From: Lithobates sylvaticus
Lineage: Eukaryota; Chordata; Amphibia; Anura; Ranidae
Reading direction: 5' to 3'
Length of the DNA: 64,000 nucleotides
Assembly: GCA_028564925.1 (NCBI GenBank)
Contig: CM053034.1
Span: 92,141,626-92,205,625 of the forward strand
The notes beneath the pieces were generated by a model that worked only from the letters and a program-made list of their open reading frames with translations, did no database searches and was not told the DNA's origin. Numbering within the stretch: the stretch's first letter is position 1; every line of letters begins with the position of its first letter. Made by a program: the position numbers and the translations under genes. Positions 53,141-63,689 of the stretch are shown here, piece after piece.

Positions 53141-54086
53141 CGATACCTACGTGGGGCCACCCAGCTCATCAACCAGTCCCTGTCTCACAACACACTCAAA
53201 GCCTACCACGCAGCCTGGGACACGTTCAACAAGTTCCTAGCCACCAACGCCGTGTCAACACCCACAGACACCAGGCACAATCTGGCCTTCGTCTCACATT
53301 GTTACACACAGTTAAACCTATCCTACCTAAACCTCCAACACCATCCGCCTGTACCTGGCCGGCATACAGCACTTTTTGGCCCTTCAAGATCCCACTAGAC
53401 CGTCTGTCTTCTCGTCCCACGCCGTCCGAGCCGTCCTACGCGGCATCCAGAAGCAGCAACCAGCAAACAGAACCAGACGTCGCCCCATCACGAGTGCCAT
53501 CTTCCGCGAGATGTCCGCCATACTCGCTGGTTCCCCCTTTGGTGTCCTCCTCAGCCAGGTCATACAAGCCGCCATCTACCTGGCCTACTATGTTTTCCTA
53601 CGTCCCAGCGAATTCACCTGTAACAGCTCGACCAGCCAAACCCTGTGCAGACGCCACCTAGTTCACTATCAAGACCACTTCGTGCTCCACCTCAGCGTCT
53701 CCAAGACTCAGCAAGCCGGCCACGGGGTGGACATCCATCTATACAGAACCGGCAATGCCTGGTGCCCAGTGACGGTTCTCAACCGCCTGCTCTCACTCCT
53801 GCCAGAACAAAGGGACACCGATCCCCTTCTGCCTTTTCCAGTCAAACCCCTAAGCACCTGCCAGTTCATGACACACGTAAGGATTCTCCTCCGCAACCTA
53901 CGCCTCAACCCCAGCGAATACTCCGGTCACTCTTTTCGGATCGGGGCCGCCTCAACCGCCTCACAGCATGGGGTCCCAGGCCACATCATCCAGAGACTCG
54001 GCAGATGGAAGTCAGCCTGCTTCACCCGGTATATACATGACCCACAGGCGGAAATGTCACGGGCCTTCGCCCAACTCACGCAGTAG
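53140..54086 (+). CDS. Ngaro tyrosine recombinase region
   Basis: This is the integration enzyme of the element. YVFLRPSEF carries the first Arg, GHSFRIGAASTASQHG the His-x-x-Arg pair, and IIQRLGRWKSACFTRYI the Trp and catalytic Tyr. The start has an N-terminal core-binding-like domain (LSHNTLKAYHAAWDTFNKFL). The reading frame ends shortly before repeat B1. Confidence 0.9.
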
Positions 54087-54132
54087 ACAATGCTAAAAGT
54101 CAATAAACATCTTCAAACCCTACCTCAGTTTT

Positions 54133-54260
54133 TGCCCCCTTATTCTTGGCGTACCGTCCATAGACCAAGGCACACTTCAGGTCCCCCTTTTCATGTTATA
54201 GATCTTATTGGTTAAGTTATTCCTCTTCAGACACGTATCGGCCATAGGGCTTCAACCATA
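54133..54260 (+). repeat. Ngaro split repeat B1
   Basis: 128 bp starting tgcccccttattcttggcg, repeated as B2 at 54439-54566. Confidence 0.95.
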
Positions 54261-54261
54261 A

Positions 54262-54362
54262 GTGGAAGGCCAACATGGTGGCCTGAATTTATGGGAGGAG
54301 CCCGGGAGGGTATTTAACCGGCCCACTCGCCTGTGGTCTTCGTCGTATCCGGTGCGCGATAC
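54262..54362 (+). repeat. Ngaro split repeat A2
   Basis: Second copy of the A repeat, directly after B1. Confidence 0.95.
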
Positions 54363-54438
54363 CCACCCTCCCTTTTCCTCTTTCAAGGGCATTTCTCACA
54401 ACATCACCCTCATCAGATACTCATTTCTAATCAGGGTA

Positions 54439-54563
54439 TGCCCCCTTATTCTTGGCGTACCGTCCATAGACCAAGGCACACTTCAGGTCCCCCTTTTCAT
54501 GTTATAGATCTTATTGGTTACGTTATTCCTCTTCAGACACGTATCGGCCATAGGGCTTCAACC

Positions 54564-54566
<3 letters not shown>
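54439..54566 (+). repeat. Ngaro split repeat B2
   Basis: Second copy of the B repeat; it ends in caaccata at the right border of the element. About one base differs from B1. Confidence 0.95.
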
Positions 54567-54600
<34 letters not shown>

Positions 54601-54709
54601 AGTATATATACAATATACTCTGCATTCAGTGTAGCCTATATCTACAGTGCATCCGGTGGTGTACTGTTTCTAATACACTTCAGGTGGTGTATTAATCTTA
54701 ATTAATTAG

Positions 54710-54746
<37 letters not shown>

Positions 54747-54748
<2 letters not shown>

Positions 54749-54985
54749 TGTGGGTCATTCGTATCACATGAATTTGATGCGAACGGCCCGCAGAGTTCTG
54801 GACTCGACGAACGGACGAACACCCGATGTTCGAATCGAACACCGGGCTCATCCCGAATCTCCGAAACTACTGTACCTTCAGTCCTCTCAAAAATCTGCAC
54901 TGAGAGGAATGAAGGTATAGCAATAGGTGTCCAAAGTACTTGCAGACAATCTGCCAGCAGTACACCCTCATCTGATTTTAGCAGG
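54747..54985. other. Unassigned fragment with hAT-end-like motifs
   Basis: The part up to about 54870 has gatgttcgaatcgaacaccg and gggctcatccc, recalling the TAGGGATGAGC hAT terminus in reverse. A short inverted pair, ctttcagtcctctc-like against gagaggaatgaaggta, lies near 54877-54917. No clear ends. Confidence 0.35.
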
Positions 54986-57915
54986 CAAATTTTATTTTTA
55001 TTTTTCCTTATTACCCCAAACTTTCTCTTCTGAAGGCATTAAAGTGGGGTTCCTCATTACACTTTTACTAAATGAACCACGTTTCTGGGCTCATCGTCTC
55101 AGGGAGCAACATGATTCGGCCTTGACGACTACCGATTCCTTCTTCTCTGCCATGTCCCAGCTTTATGCCGATCCCTTACTCCAGCAGACTGCAGAAGCCA
55201 CACTCTGCAGACTCCAGCAAGGCCAAAGGTCTATTGAGGACTATGTGACTGACTTTCGTGTTTGGAGTATAGATACTCAGTGGAATACGGCTGCTCTCCA
55301 CCATCAATTTCATTTTGGACTTTCTGATACATTAAAGGACGAACTTGCCCATGTGGGTGTACCCGCATTTCTGTAAGATCTGATCAATCTTGTCATTCAG
55401 ATCGACCGACGGCTACGCGAAAGGCGATCTGAGAAGACTAATACCAAGCCACCTGTATCCCCAAGTACTGTCTCTTCCGTTCCTGCAGTTACTGCCAGAA
55501 CACCAGGGGGGCCCATCAAGAATAAGGAGCACCATGAATCTCCCGGTAGAAGCTTCCCAAGACCACCTCTGTCTTCTTCTGAACACCTCCGGCGACAACA
55601 TAACAGACTTTGCCTTTACTGCAGAGAGGCAGGCCATTTCATACAGACTTGTCCTGTAAAACCTTTCAAGTCTGCTTCTCTTTTGCCCCACGTGATGCAT
55701 CTCCCTTGGAGGGATCAGTTACATCTCCCTCTTCCGCTCCAGCTCCAGTTACCAGGAAAGACTATTTTTGTATCCGCAACTATAGATTCTGGAGCCTGCA
55801 GTTGTTTTGTGGATTCAGCATTTGTTACTCCACACCAACTTTCTTTGTGCACCAAGAGGCAGGGATTTACTCTTCATCTAGCAGACGGCTCTGGTCTCAA
55901 GTCGGGGCCAGTTACTCAAGAGACTGTACCCATTCTCTGCCGGACTTCCTCTGGGCACCAGGAACTTCTCCGTTTGGATGTGATAACCTCACCCATGTTT
56001 CCCACCCATGTTTCCTATGATCCTGGGGCTACCTTGGCTAAAAGCCCATAACCCTCATATTGACTGGTTATCTCCTTTTCATCCAATTATTGTCGGGTAC
56101 ATTGTTTCTTGGAAAGGATTTATAACCCTGCTTCCCTCCTCAGCATCCACCCTGACCCTGAAACTGTGAAGTTGGTGCCCGTTGCATACCATGGATTCTT
56201 GGATGTGTTCAACAAAAAGAACGCAGATACTCTTCCTCCCCACAGGACTTACAATTGTCCCATTGAACTTTTACTGGGGCCAAGATCCCATTAGGTCAAA
56301 TCTACCCACTCTCGGAACCTGAACTAGAGGCCTTGCGCAAGTATATAGATGAAAGCCTGTAGAAAGGGTTTATTCGATCCTCTTCTTCACCAATCACCAT
56401 CAGGGACCAGTATCTTCTTCGTGGAGAAAAAAGATCACTCTTTAAGACCTTGTATAGACTACCGAGAGCTTAATAAAATAACTATCAAAAACCGGTACCC
56501 ACTTCCGCTGATCTGGTTGCGGGGAGCACAAATGTTTTCCAAACTAGATCTGAGAGGTGCTTACAATCTATTCCAGATCAGGGAGGGAGATGAATGGAAG
56601 ACAGCTTTTAGGACACGCTTTGGCGATTTGAATATAGTCATGCCCTTCGGCCTCTGCAATGCCCCAGCCACCTTCCAGCACCTGGTAAATTAATTTTTTT
56701 TTCGGGACTTCCTTGATCTATTTATCGTAGTCTACCTTGATAACATTTGTATTTTCTCTGATACGGTAGAATTACAATCGCACCCATGTGAAGAAGGTCT
56801 TGAGTAGACTTTGTGAACACCACCTCTATGCCAAGGCTGAGAAATGTGACTTCGAAAAGCAAACCATACAGTTTTATTGGACTTCCGCTGGTGGTATTTC
56901 CATGGATCCCCAGAAGGTCGCTGCAGTCCTGGAATGGCCAGCCCCACGGACAGAAAAGCTGTACAAAGGTTTGTGGGATTTGCTAATTTTTATAGAAACT
57001 GTATTAAAAACTTTTCATGCATTATCTCCCCCGCAACTGACCAAACAGCATGTTCCCTTCCAGTGGGTTCCAGAAGCACAAGCATCTTTTGAACAATTAA
57101 AAGCCTTGTTCACCTCAGCTCCCATCCTGAAGCATCCCGACCCGTTCTTGACCTATGTTTTAGAGGCAGGTGCCTTTGAAAACGCAGTAGGGGCTATTTT
57201 GTCACAGCAACAGGGCCCTAAATCTTTACTTCATCCCATAGCCTTCTTCTCCAAGAAACGGAATCCTTCTGAGAAGAACTATGATGTTGGAGATCGGGAA
57301 TTGTTGGCTATTAAAACTGCACTTGAGGAATGTCGTTACTTGCTGGAAGGAGCCTCTCACCCTATCCTTATCTTTACTAACCACAAAAATTTTGAATATT
57401 TGAGAACAGCCAAGAGACTAAGACCTCGGCAGGCAAGATGGGCATTGTTTTTCTCCTGCTTCACATTTCACATCACCTTCCGCCCTGGTTCAAAGAATGG
57501 CAAACCAGATGCGCTGTCATGCATTTTCCATGGCCCAGTCCGACCCTCGGAGCCAGACACTATCCTGCCGGCCAAGAATTTCCTCCTTCTTCAATCAGAC
57601 CTGATGTCCCAAATAAAAGCAGATGTGATGGATCACCCCCCCTTCTCAAGATTTACCCCTTCATTTAAGGGACAGGCTCTATTACCATAATGAACAAATC
57701 TTTGTCCCGGAACAGTTCTGAGTTTCTGTCCTCAAACGGTGTCATGATCACCCCTTAGTGGGCCATTTTGGGATCCACAAGAGTACAGACTTAATTTCTC
57801 GCTCTTTCTGGTGGCCAGACCTAATACAGGACTGTAATAAATATGTGAAATCCTGTGTAACATGCCTACGCAGCAAAACCGATCAAGCCAAGACTTGGGG
57901 ACTACTGGAATGTCT

Positions 57916-60900
57916 ATAGGTGAATCCTACTGTGAGTAACTGTATGGTCAGTAGTGGTATTGAAATAAAGGATATTTGCAGCAAAATGAAAAGTGTTCAC
58001 AATTATACAAACATGAAATAAATATAGTGGGTAATTTCGCGCAAAACAAACCATAAAGTGAATAAGTGCAGTGGTAGCTAATGACCAACAGGTGGCACTA
58101 ATAAACAATAATAAATCTGGAAGTACTAATATTCCATAAGTGATCTTGAAATAAATAATAAGATCAATAAGAAGTTACTAGTCAGGTGAAATCGAATTAA
58201 AAGGAATAAAGTCAAATGTAAACAATAGTGACAGCTGTCTAATATTGAAAGTGCCCAGTGCATAAAAATGCATAAAAAATGGATGAAAATGCATAAAAAA
58301 TGGGTGACATTTGATGTGAAAGTGCAACAATAATAAAAGTTTCCAAATGGGTCACGTGGAAAAAAATATTATGATAAAGAATCAAGGAATAAAACTCAAT
58401 AATATCTTGGATGGCGATAAAATAAATAAATGTGAGATGATCCCAGAATAAATAGATGAATAATAAATAATAAATAGTCCAAATAAATAAGCAAGTCTTT
58501 GATATTCAAGTGGCGTAAATAAAAGTCCACACTGAATTAATCATGCAGCAATATAATAGTTCTCCAATGGATGCTCCAGAATATCTCCAAATGTGTCAGA
58601 GCGTTTATCTATGCGTTTGACTATGTTGTTGAATAGGACTATGTTCACACTGGTATTCATCTATTTTGAGTATCCTTTTCTGGTCTCTCAGGACTCTCAC
58701 CTTAAGACTGATTAAAATGCGCCTTTCAGGGGTATCCAATATCCCCAATATAAGGGTATCAGAGGTCAGCAGAGCCTAGTGGGTAATCTTTAAAACTTTA
58801 AAACTACAAACAAAAGGAACTCTGGCATATTATATCCAATCCCCCAATAACGCGCTTTCTGACCCTAGGACTGCAAAGCCGTGGGTCAAACATTTCTGGT
58901 AAGTGGGGTTCTTGGAGGGGACTGTCGTTTGAAGAAACCTGCATATTTCTTTCCCAATTAACCGCTTAATATCTGAATCATTACTTGTCATAGAGTCTGT
59001 ATACTTGTTTTGTACCACATATATTTTTGCACTATTGCTATTATTGCGCAGTGATTAACTGCTCAATATCTGAATCAGTACTTGTCAAAGAGTCTGTATT
59101 TTAGTAATTACTATTGTTTTGCACTTTATATATTTTTGCACTATTGCTATTATTGCGCAGTGACCAGTCTGCGTAGTAACACTTAATACATATTTTGTAT
59201 GCACATATATATATATTTTGTATACATATATATATATTTTTCTCAATTAATATCACAGGGGTGATTTATGTCCGCTAGCGCAGCCTATATATATTCTTTG
59301 TTTTTTCATTATTAAGGTTTTTTAACCTTTGCAGGCAGCAGCAACGGTTGTCTTTTTATTATTATTTTTTATATCATATTATTCCTTTAGGCGCAGGTTA
59401 TAAGGTTGTTTGTCATAGTGGGTAATCCAGCCAAATCCTTCTCCTTTAAGTGCCTTTGAACCATGGACCTAAAGTGCTCAGTGTCACTATGTCAGAGTGA
59501 CATCATACCAGGAAAAGGGAAGGGAGAAAGGGAAGCCTCCACTATTGTAGTATGTTAGCGTAATAGTAATTTATTAAATTGGTTAAAAAATGGACTCTTA
59601 CATAGATAAAATGTAAATAGGCATAAGGGGTTAAAAATAAACTTCACCGGGCGTTCTCAGCGCCTTCTCGCGTCCTTCTCTCTGCTCGTCTGCCTACGGC
59701 CACTCCCTACGAGTTACGACACATCACGTGTCTTCATCTGGGGAACCGGATTGGTCAGGCAGTGTTGGTTTATATGACTTTAAAACCGGAAGTCAGTGGT
59801 CGGCCATCTTTGTAGTGGTCGAATGTGTTGTTGTTGGCGGCCATGTTTTTAGTGGTAGATGTATTATTGTATAGCGGCCATTTTCTTGAGGCAGCTTCAA
59901 CTTTAGTGCACAGTCCTGTGTGCCGCCATTTTGTTGGTTACATATAACACTCGTTTTAAATGTTGTTAGCAGTGTGTGCCCGGATTGCGATCACCAATCG
60001 AATAAGCCGATTAGATGCGCTGTTTGTCAGTTATAGTAAATAAAGAGTGGAATATTTTTCGATATTTCCAGCGGAAAATAAACGAAATGGGCACCCTACT
60101 GATGTTAAATGGGACTATTCGCCGATAGTCGGACATTATGGAGTCAACATGGTGTGTGTGTAAAGACACAATAAACCGATATTTACATGATAATATGTAA
60201 ATATACAGTGCAAATAGATAATGCTAATGTAGAACAATATTAAAAATTGTATTTTTTAAAAAGTTTTATCGTGGTGATATGTTAATGTTAAAAAGTTGTT
60301 CTTTAAAATATTAATAATATGGTAAAAACTGATATATAATAATAAATGCTAATATTGCGATAGGATAAGATGCGTATAATCCTAATGAAACGAGAAAAGG
60401 CCTTGAGATTCCCGGTATACAATACAGTGCATTTACATAATACATGTATGTGGTCAAGTACATAGGACATAGGTGTATACAGGTAGTCGTGGCCTTATAA
60501 TTTTCTAGTTGTTGTGACGTCATAGGGGGTACTTAAAGTGCAGTTCTTGTGTCAAGAGATTTTATAGTGTCATAATAAAAAATATATATAATTTAAAAAA
60601 AAAATATATATATATATATGTGCCAGATTAAAAATTGCTTAAAAAACTGTTGAGGTCGAATTCTACATTCATACCTCCTGGCGTGAGGGTCCGCATAGTA
60701 TGAATCCATTTGGATTCCTTTTGGCTTATCGTCCTTATTTTATGACTGCCTCTCCATGCCTTATTATATTTTTCAATCCCCCAAAAATGGAGTGTGGAGG
60801 GGTCTTGGTTGTGCATTTGTGCAAAATGTCTTGACACATTATGTTTGGGGAACCCACTTCTTATTGATCTTATTATTTATTTCAAGATCACTTATGGAAT

Positions 60901-61013
60901 ATTAGTATATCCAGATGTATTATTGTTTATTAGTGCCACCTGTTGGTCATTAGCTACCACTGCACTTATTCACTTTATTGTTTGTTTTGCGCAAAATTAC
61001 CCACTATATTTAT
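57916..61013 (-). mobile_element. Penelope-like insertion inside the gypsy fragment, with inverted flanking arms
   Basis: A 14-bp target repeat ctactggaatgtct flanks it (57902-57915 and 61014-61027). The sequences 58017-58175 and 60860-61013 are inverted copies of each other (ataaatatagtgggtaatt; agtgatcttgaaataaataa). Near 60628-60837 the minus strand encodes a Penelope endonuclease tail (HFAQMHNQDPSTLHFWGIEK, GGMNVEFDLNSFLSNF). A hammerhead-like motif is at 59706-59742. Reverse transcriptase is absent, so the copy is internally deleted. Confidence 0.85.
59706..59742 (-). ncRNA. Hammerhead-ribozyme-like motif in Penelope element
   Basis: The minus strand reads cAGATGA, a stem AGACAC-gtgat-GTGTC, then GTAACtcgt. 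Stem II pairs well; each core box differs by about one base from CTGATGA and GAAAC. This is the clearest of the four candidates in the window. Confidence 0.5.
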
Positions 61014-61165
61014 CTACTGGAATGTCTTCCTGTGCCAAAGAAACCATGGAGCATGATATCTATGGATCTTATTGTTAAGCTTCCCCCGTCTGAGAACTTT
61101 ACCACTATATTTGTTGTAGTTGATCGTCTGACCAAGATGGCACATTTTGTACCTGCCTGATATTC

Positions 61166-61557
61166 ATTGCTGAACCTTGGCTTTCCTTGACCTTGCTGCT
61201 GGACTCTCCTACACTTCTGATTACTGGTTCCTGATCCCGGCTTCCTGTTTGACTCTGTCCCTGCCTTATGTCTTGGTACCTTGCTGCCTGCCTCCTACCA
61301 AACCTGGCTATCCTTGTGACTTCGCTTCTGTCTCCTGTTTGGCTATAAACTGCCTCCCGGGTATCTGCTACTACGTTCCGCCTTCCAAGAGTTGCATCTT
61401 CTGCTTCAGGCTACCAAGGCTACATCTGCAGGCACTCGTGTTCCTCCTGTCCCTTGGTTCCTTCTGTCTCCACTCTCAGTGGGACCTGGGCTGGAGATAC
61501 AAGAGAGGCTGACCTCGTCACTTCAGACTCCGACCAGGTACGTGACAGTGGTGCTCC
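61166..61557 (+). other. Pyrimidine-rich stretch, possible gypsy LTR remnant
   Basis: CT-rich sequence with cttggctttccttgacc, cctgatcccggcttcctg and cagtgggacctgggctgga, ending caggtacgtgacagtgg. I recall such sequence in LTRs of frog Sushi-like elements. That would place an LTR end directly before the hAT sequence resumes. No second copy is present to confirm it. Confidence 0.4.
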
Positions 61558-63126
61558 GTAAGTGTTCAAGGGGCTACGCAAGCAGTCAGGCTAAAAGATG
61601 CCATGCGGTGCTTGAGTTGGTCTGCCTAGGGGACAGGAGCCACACTGGGGCAGAGATTCTGTCAGCTCTGCAGGGGCAGGCTCAGAGGTGGTTGATGCAA
61701 TGCCAGCTTCAGCTAGGAATGGTTGTATGCGACAATGGCACCAACCTTCTCTCCGCCCACCGACAGGGACACTTGACCCATGTTTCATGTTTGACACACG
61801 TCCTAAAATTTGGTGGTGCAGTGGTTCTTGAGCAGGTACTTAGGCTTACAATATCTCCTGAGGCAGGCCAGAAAAGTCTGTGGTCATTTCTGCCGGTCAT
61901 ACAATGCCAGTGCTCAGCTGGCTGACATTCAAAGGGAATGCAACCTGCCCACCAACCACCTTAATTTGTGAAAAATCAAATCAACGTTGGCAATGCTGCA
62001 GCGGCTGCACACACAGCAGAGGGCCATCAATGAGTACCTGTGCGAGTACGGTATCAGGACAGGGTCAGGGGAGCTTGGCTTCTTTTTGCCATGCCAGTGG
62101 CTACTGATCAAGGATGCATGTACTGTCCTGTCACCATTTGAGGAGGCCACAAGGATGGTGAGCAGCGACAATGCATGCATCAGTGACACTGTTCCTCTAG
62201 TCTTCCTGTTGGAGCACCCGCTTCGTGGAATCATGGACAGGGCACTTGATGCAGAACAGCTTGAGGAAGAGGAGGACTTCCTTAACTCTCAAGACCCCCT
62301 TTATCCAGATAGCATTCCTGCGGGCCTGCCAAACACACAGGAAGAAGAGGAGGAGGAGGATTGTGTCAGCATGGATGTAGAGGATAACACTCAGCAGCAG
62401 TCTTCAAGGGATGGTTTTCAGTCCTCAGAAACCCAAGGAGTACGTGGCTGGGAGGAGGTAGTTACGGATCATATGATACTTAATGACCCAGAGGACTCAG
62501 AATCAAATGCCTCTGCAAACTTACGCTGCATGGCCTCCCTGATTCTGCAAAGCCTGAAAAAGGACCCTAGGATTCGTGGTATCAAGCAGAGGGATCATTA
62601 CTGGCTGGCAACCCTTCTTGATCCACGTTACAAGGGTAAGGTTGCAGAACTCCTTCTGCCTTGGAAGAGGGAGCAGAGGATGAAACATCTTCAGGAGGCC
62701 TTAAAGAAAGGTTTGTGCAACGTTCAGTCAGAGGCTTCGTTCAGTCAGAGGACGAGCGGTGGAGAAGATGGCCGGCTGACCGATGCCTTTAAACAATTTT
62801 TCAGTCCTCAGCGCCAAGGTCTGATCGGTTCAAGCAACCATCACCAGCGTCTGCATTACATGGTGCAGGAATATCTAGGGGCAAGAGCAGACTTGAAGAC
62901 CTTTCCAACAGAGCATCCACTGGGTTACTGGGTCTTGAGGATGGAGCACTGGCCAGAACTTGCTCAATATGCAATTGAGCTACTGGCCTGTCCTGCATCC
63001 AGCGTGCTTTCGGAAGGGTTCAGTGCTTCTGGAGGGTTTGTAACGGATCTAAGAGTGCGCCTGTCCACAGACTCCGTTGATAGGCTCACATTCATAAAAA
63101 TGAATCAGTCTTGGATCAGCAGCTGA
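61558..63126 (+). pseudogene. hAT transposase remnant with a 379-codon open C-terminal part
   Basis: This is the transposase of the large hAT element. The first part (61558-61925) encodes LGMVVCDNGTNLLSAHRQGH with the second catalytic Asp, then HVSCLTHVL (Cys-x-x-His). It is shifted relative to the main frame. The long frame 61987-63126 has VLSPFEEATRMVSSDNA, where the catalytic Glu is expected. An acidic insert (EEEEEEDCVSMDVEDN) follows, then HYWLATLLDPRYKGKVAELL. The C-terminal dimerisation domain reads PLGYWVLRMEHWPELAQYAI, ACPASSVLSEGFSAS and LRVRLSTDSVDRLTFIKMNQ. The N-terminal BED finger and first catalytic region are missing, replaced by the inserted gypsy. The long open frame is notable but starts inside the catalytic domain. 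Confidence 0.9.
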
Positions 63127-63149
63127 TGCTGATGTAACTGATTTAATTT

Positions 63150-63433
63150 TTTTCTACCAAAGACATGTGGCTGAATACATTTTGGCCTAAATGTATGACA
63201 AAAATTGAGTTTATTAAAAAAAAATTATAACAAAAAGTAGAAAATATAAATTTTTTTTCCATTTATATCGCAAAAAAAATAATCAAATACCATCAAAAGA
63301 AAGCTCTATTTGTGGGAAAAAAAGGACGCAAATTTTGTTTGGGTACAGTACAGTATTGCATGACCACGCAATTACCAGTTAAAGCAGCGCAGTGCCAAAT
63401 TGTAAAAAGTACTCTGGGGCTGAAGTGGTTAAA
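63150..63433. mobile_element. TTAA-family element, right-end fragment
   Basis: Ends ctgaagtggttaa. The inner sequence, gaatacattttggcctaaat, aagctctatttgtgg and tgcatgaccacgcaattacc, matches 5640-5938. Its left part is missing. It lies in the 3' region of the hAT element, just after the transposase stop codon. Confidence 0.75.
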
Positions 63434-63689
63434 ATCGCTGCTTTTGAAAAAATGGTCGTTTTTAAAACTTTTTTTTGCATTTATACATGTCCCCTGGGAC
63501 AGGACCCGGTTCCCCAAACACTTTGTATGGCAATAACTTGCATATAAGCCTTTAAAATTAGCACTTTTGATTTTTCACATTCGCGTCCCATAGACTTTGT
63601 GCTCGCATGTTAGAACTAATTTTTTTCCTGTTCGCATGTGCTGCTGCGAACCGAACAGGGGGGTGTTCAGCTCATCCCTATTAGCTACA

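Larger units (their letters stand above)
48736..54566 (+). mobile_element. Ngaro-type tyrosine-recombinase retroelement (DIRS order), nearly whole
   Basis: The split direct repeats are in the order A1, coding region, B1, A2, B2, the hallmark of Ngaro elements. A1 is 48736-48836 and A2 54262-54362, almost identical. B1 is 54133-54260 and B2 54439-54566, 128 bp each with about one difference. The coding region holds gag-like, reverse transcriptase, RNase H and tyrosine recombinase parts in the usual order. It looks close to whole, with only a few breaks. The very similar repeats suggest a fairly recent insertion. It sits in a TA repeat of the older hAT. Confidence 0.92.
54990..61165 (+). mobile_element. 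Old Sushi-like Ty3/gypsy fragment, broken, split by a Penelope-like element
   Basis: Parts in order: a gag-like region (about 55.0-55.4 kb) resembling Sushi gag and its domesticated relatives PEG10/RTL (GFLITLLLNEPRFWAHRL, LYADPLLQQTAEATL); a zinc knuckle with CLYCREAGHFIQTCP (about 55.6 kb); a protease region (ATIDSGACSCFVD, 55.8 kb); reverse transcriptase ([20 protein letters not shown], 56.4 kb); RNase H (57.1-57.5 kb); and integrase, with its zinc domain near 57.8 kb and core resuming at 61.02 kb ([30 protein letters not shown]). It lacks a 5' LTR and most of the integrase, and has many breaks (of the order of ten). It is clearly much older than the gypsy at 28-37 kb. Confidence 0.9.
46394..63680 (+). 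mobile_element. Old hAT transposon spread over 17.3 kb by nested insertions
   Basis: The left end TAGGGATGAGCC (46394) and right end GCTCATCCCTA (ending 63680) are inverted. The flanking eight bases are ttatctac and ttagctac, matching at seven positions. What belongs to the hAT itself is about 46394-46799, 48490-48735, 54567-54746 and 61558-63680 less one MITE piece, about 3 kb in all, a normal size for the superfamily. The left part is GC-rich with palindromes (ttggccaaagcatgc). It is followed by the ctctgcattcagtgtagac block, whose successive pieces continue across the inserted elements. Confidence 0.75.

Noticed and set aside
50235-54086. Host gene with reverse transcriptase and recombinase
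   Set aside because: Split direct repeats A1-B1-A2-B2 surround it, so it is a mobile Ngaro element.
61987-63126. Domesticated ZBED-like host gene
   Set aside because: It lies between the matching ends of a hAT transposon, lacks the N-terminal half and begins within the catalytic domain.
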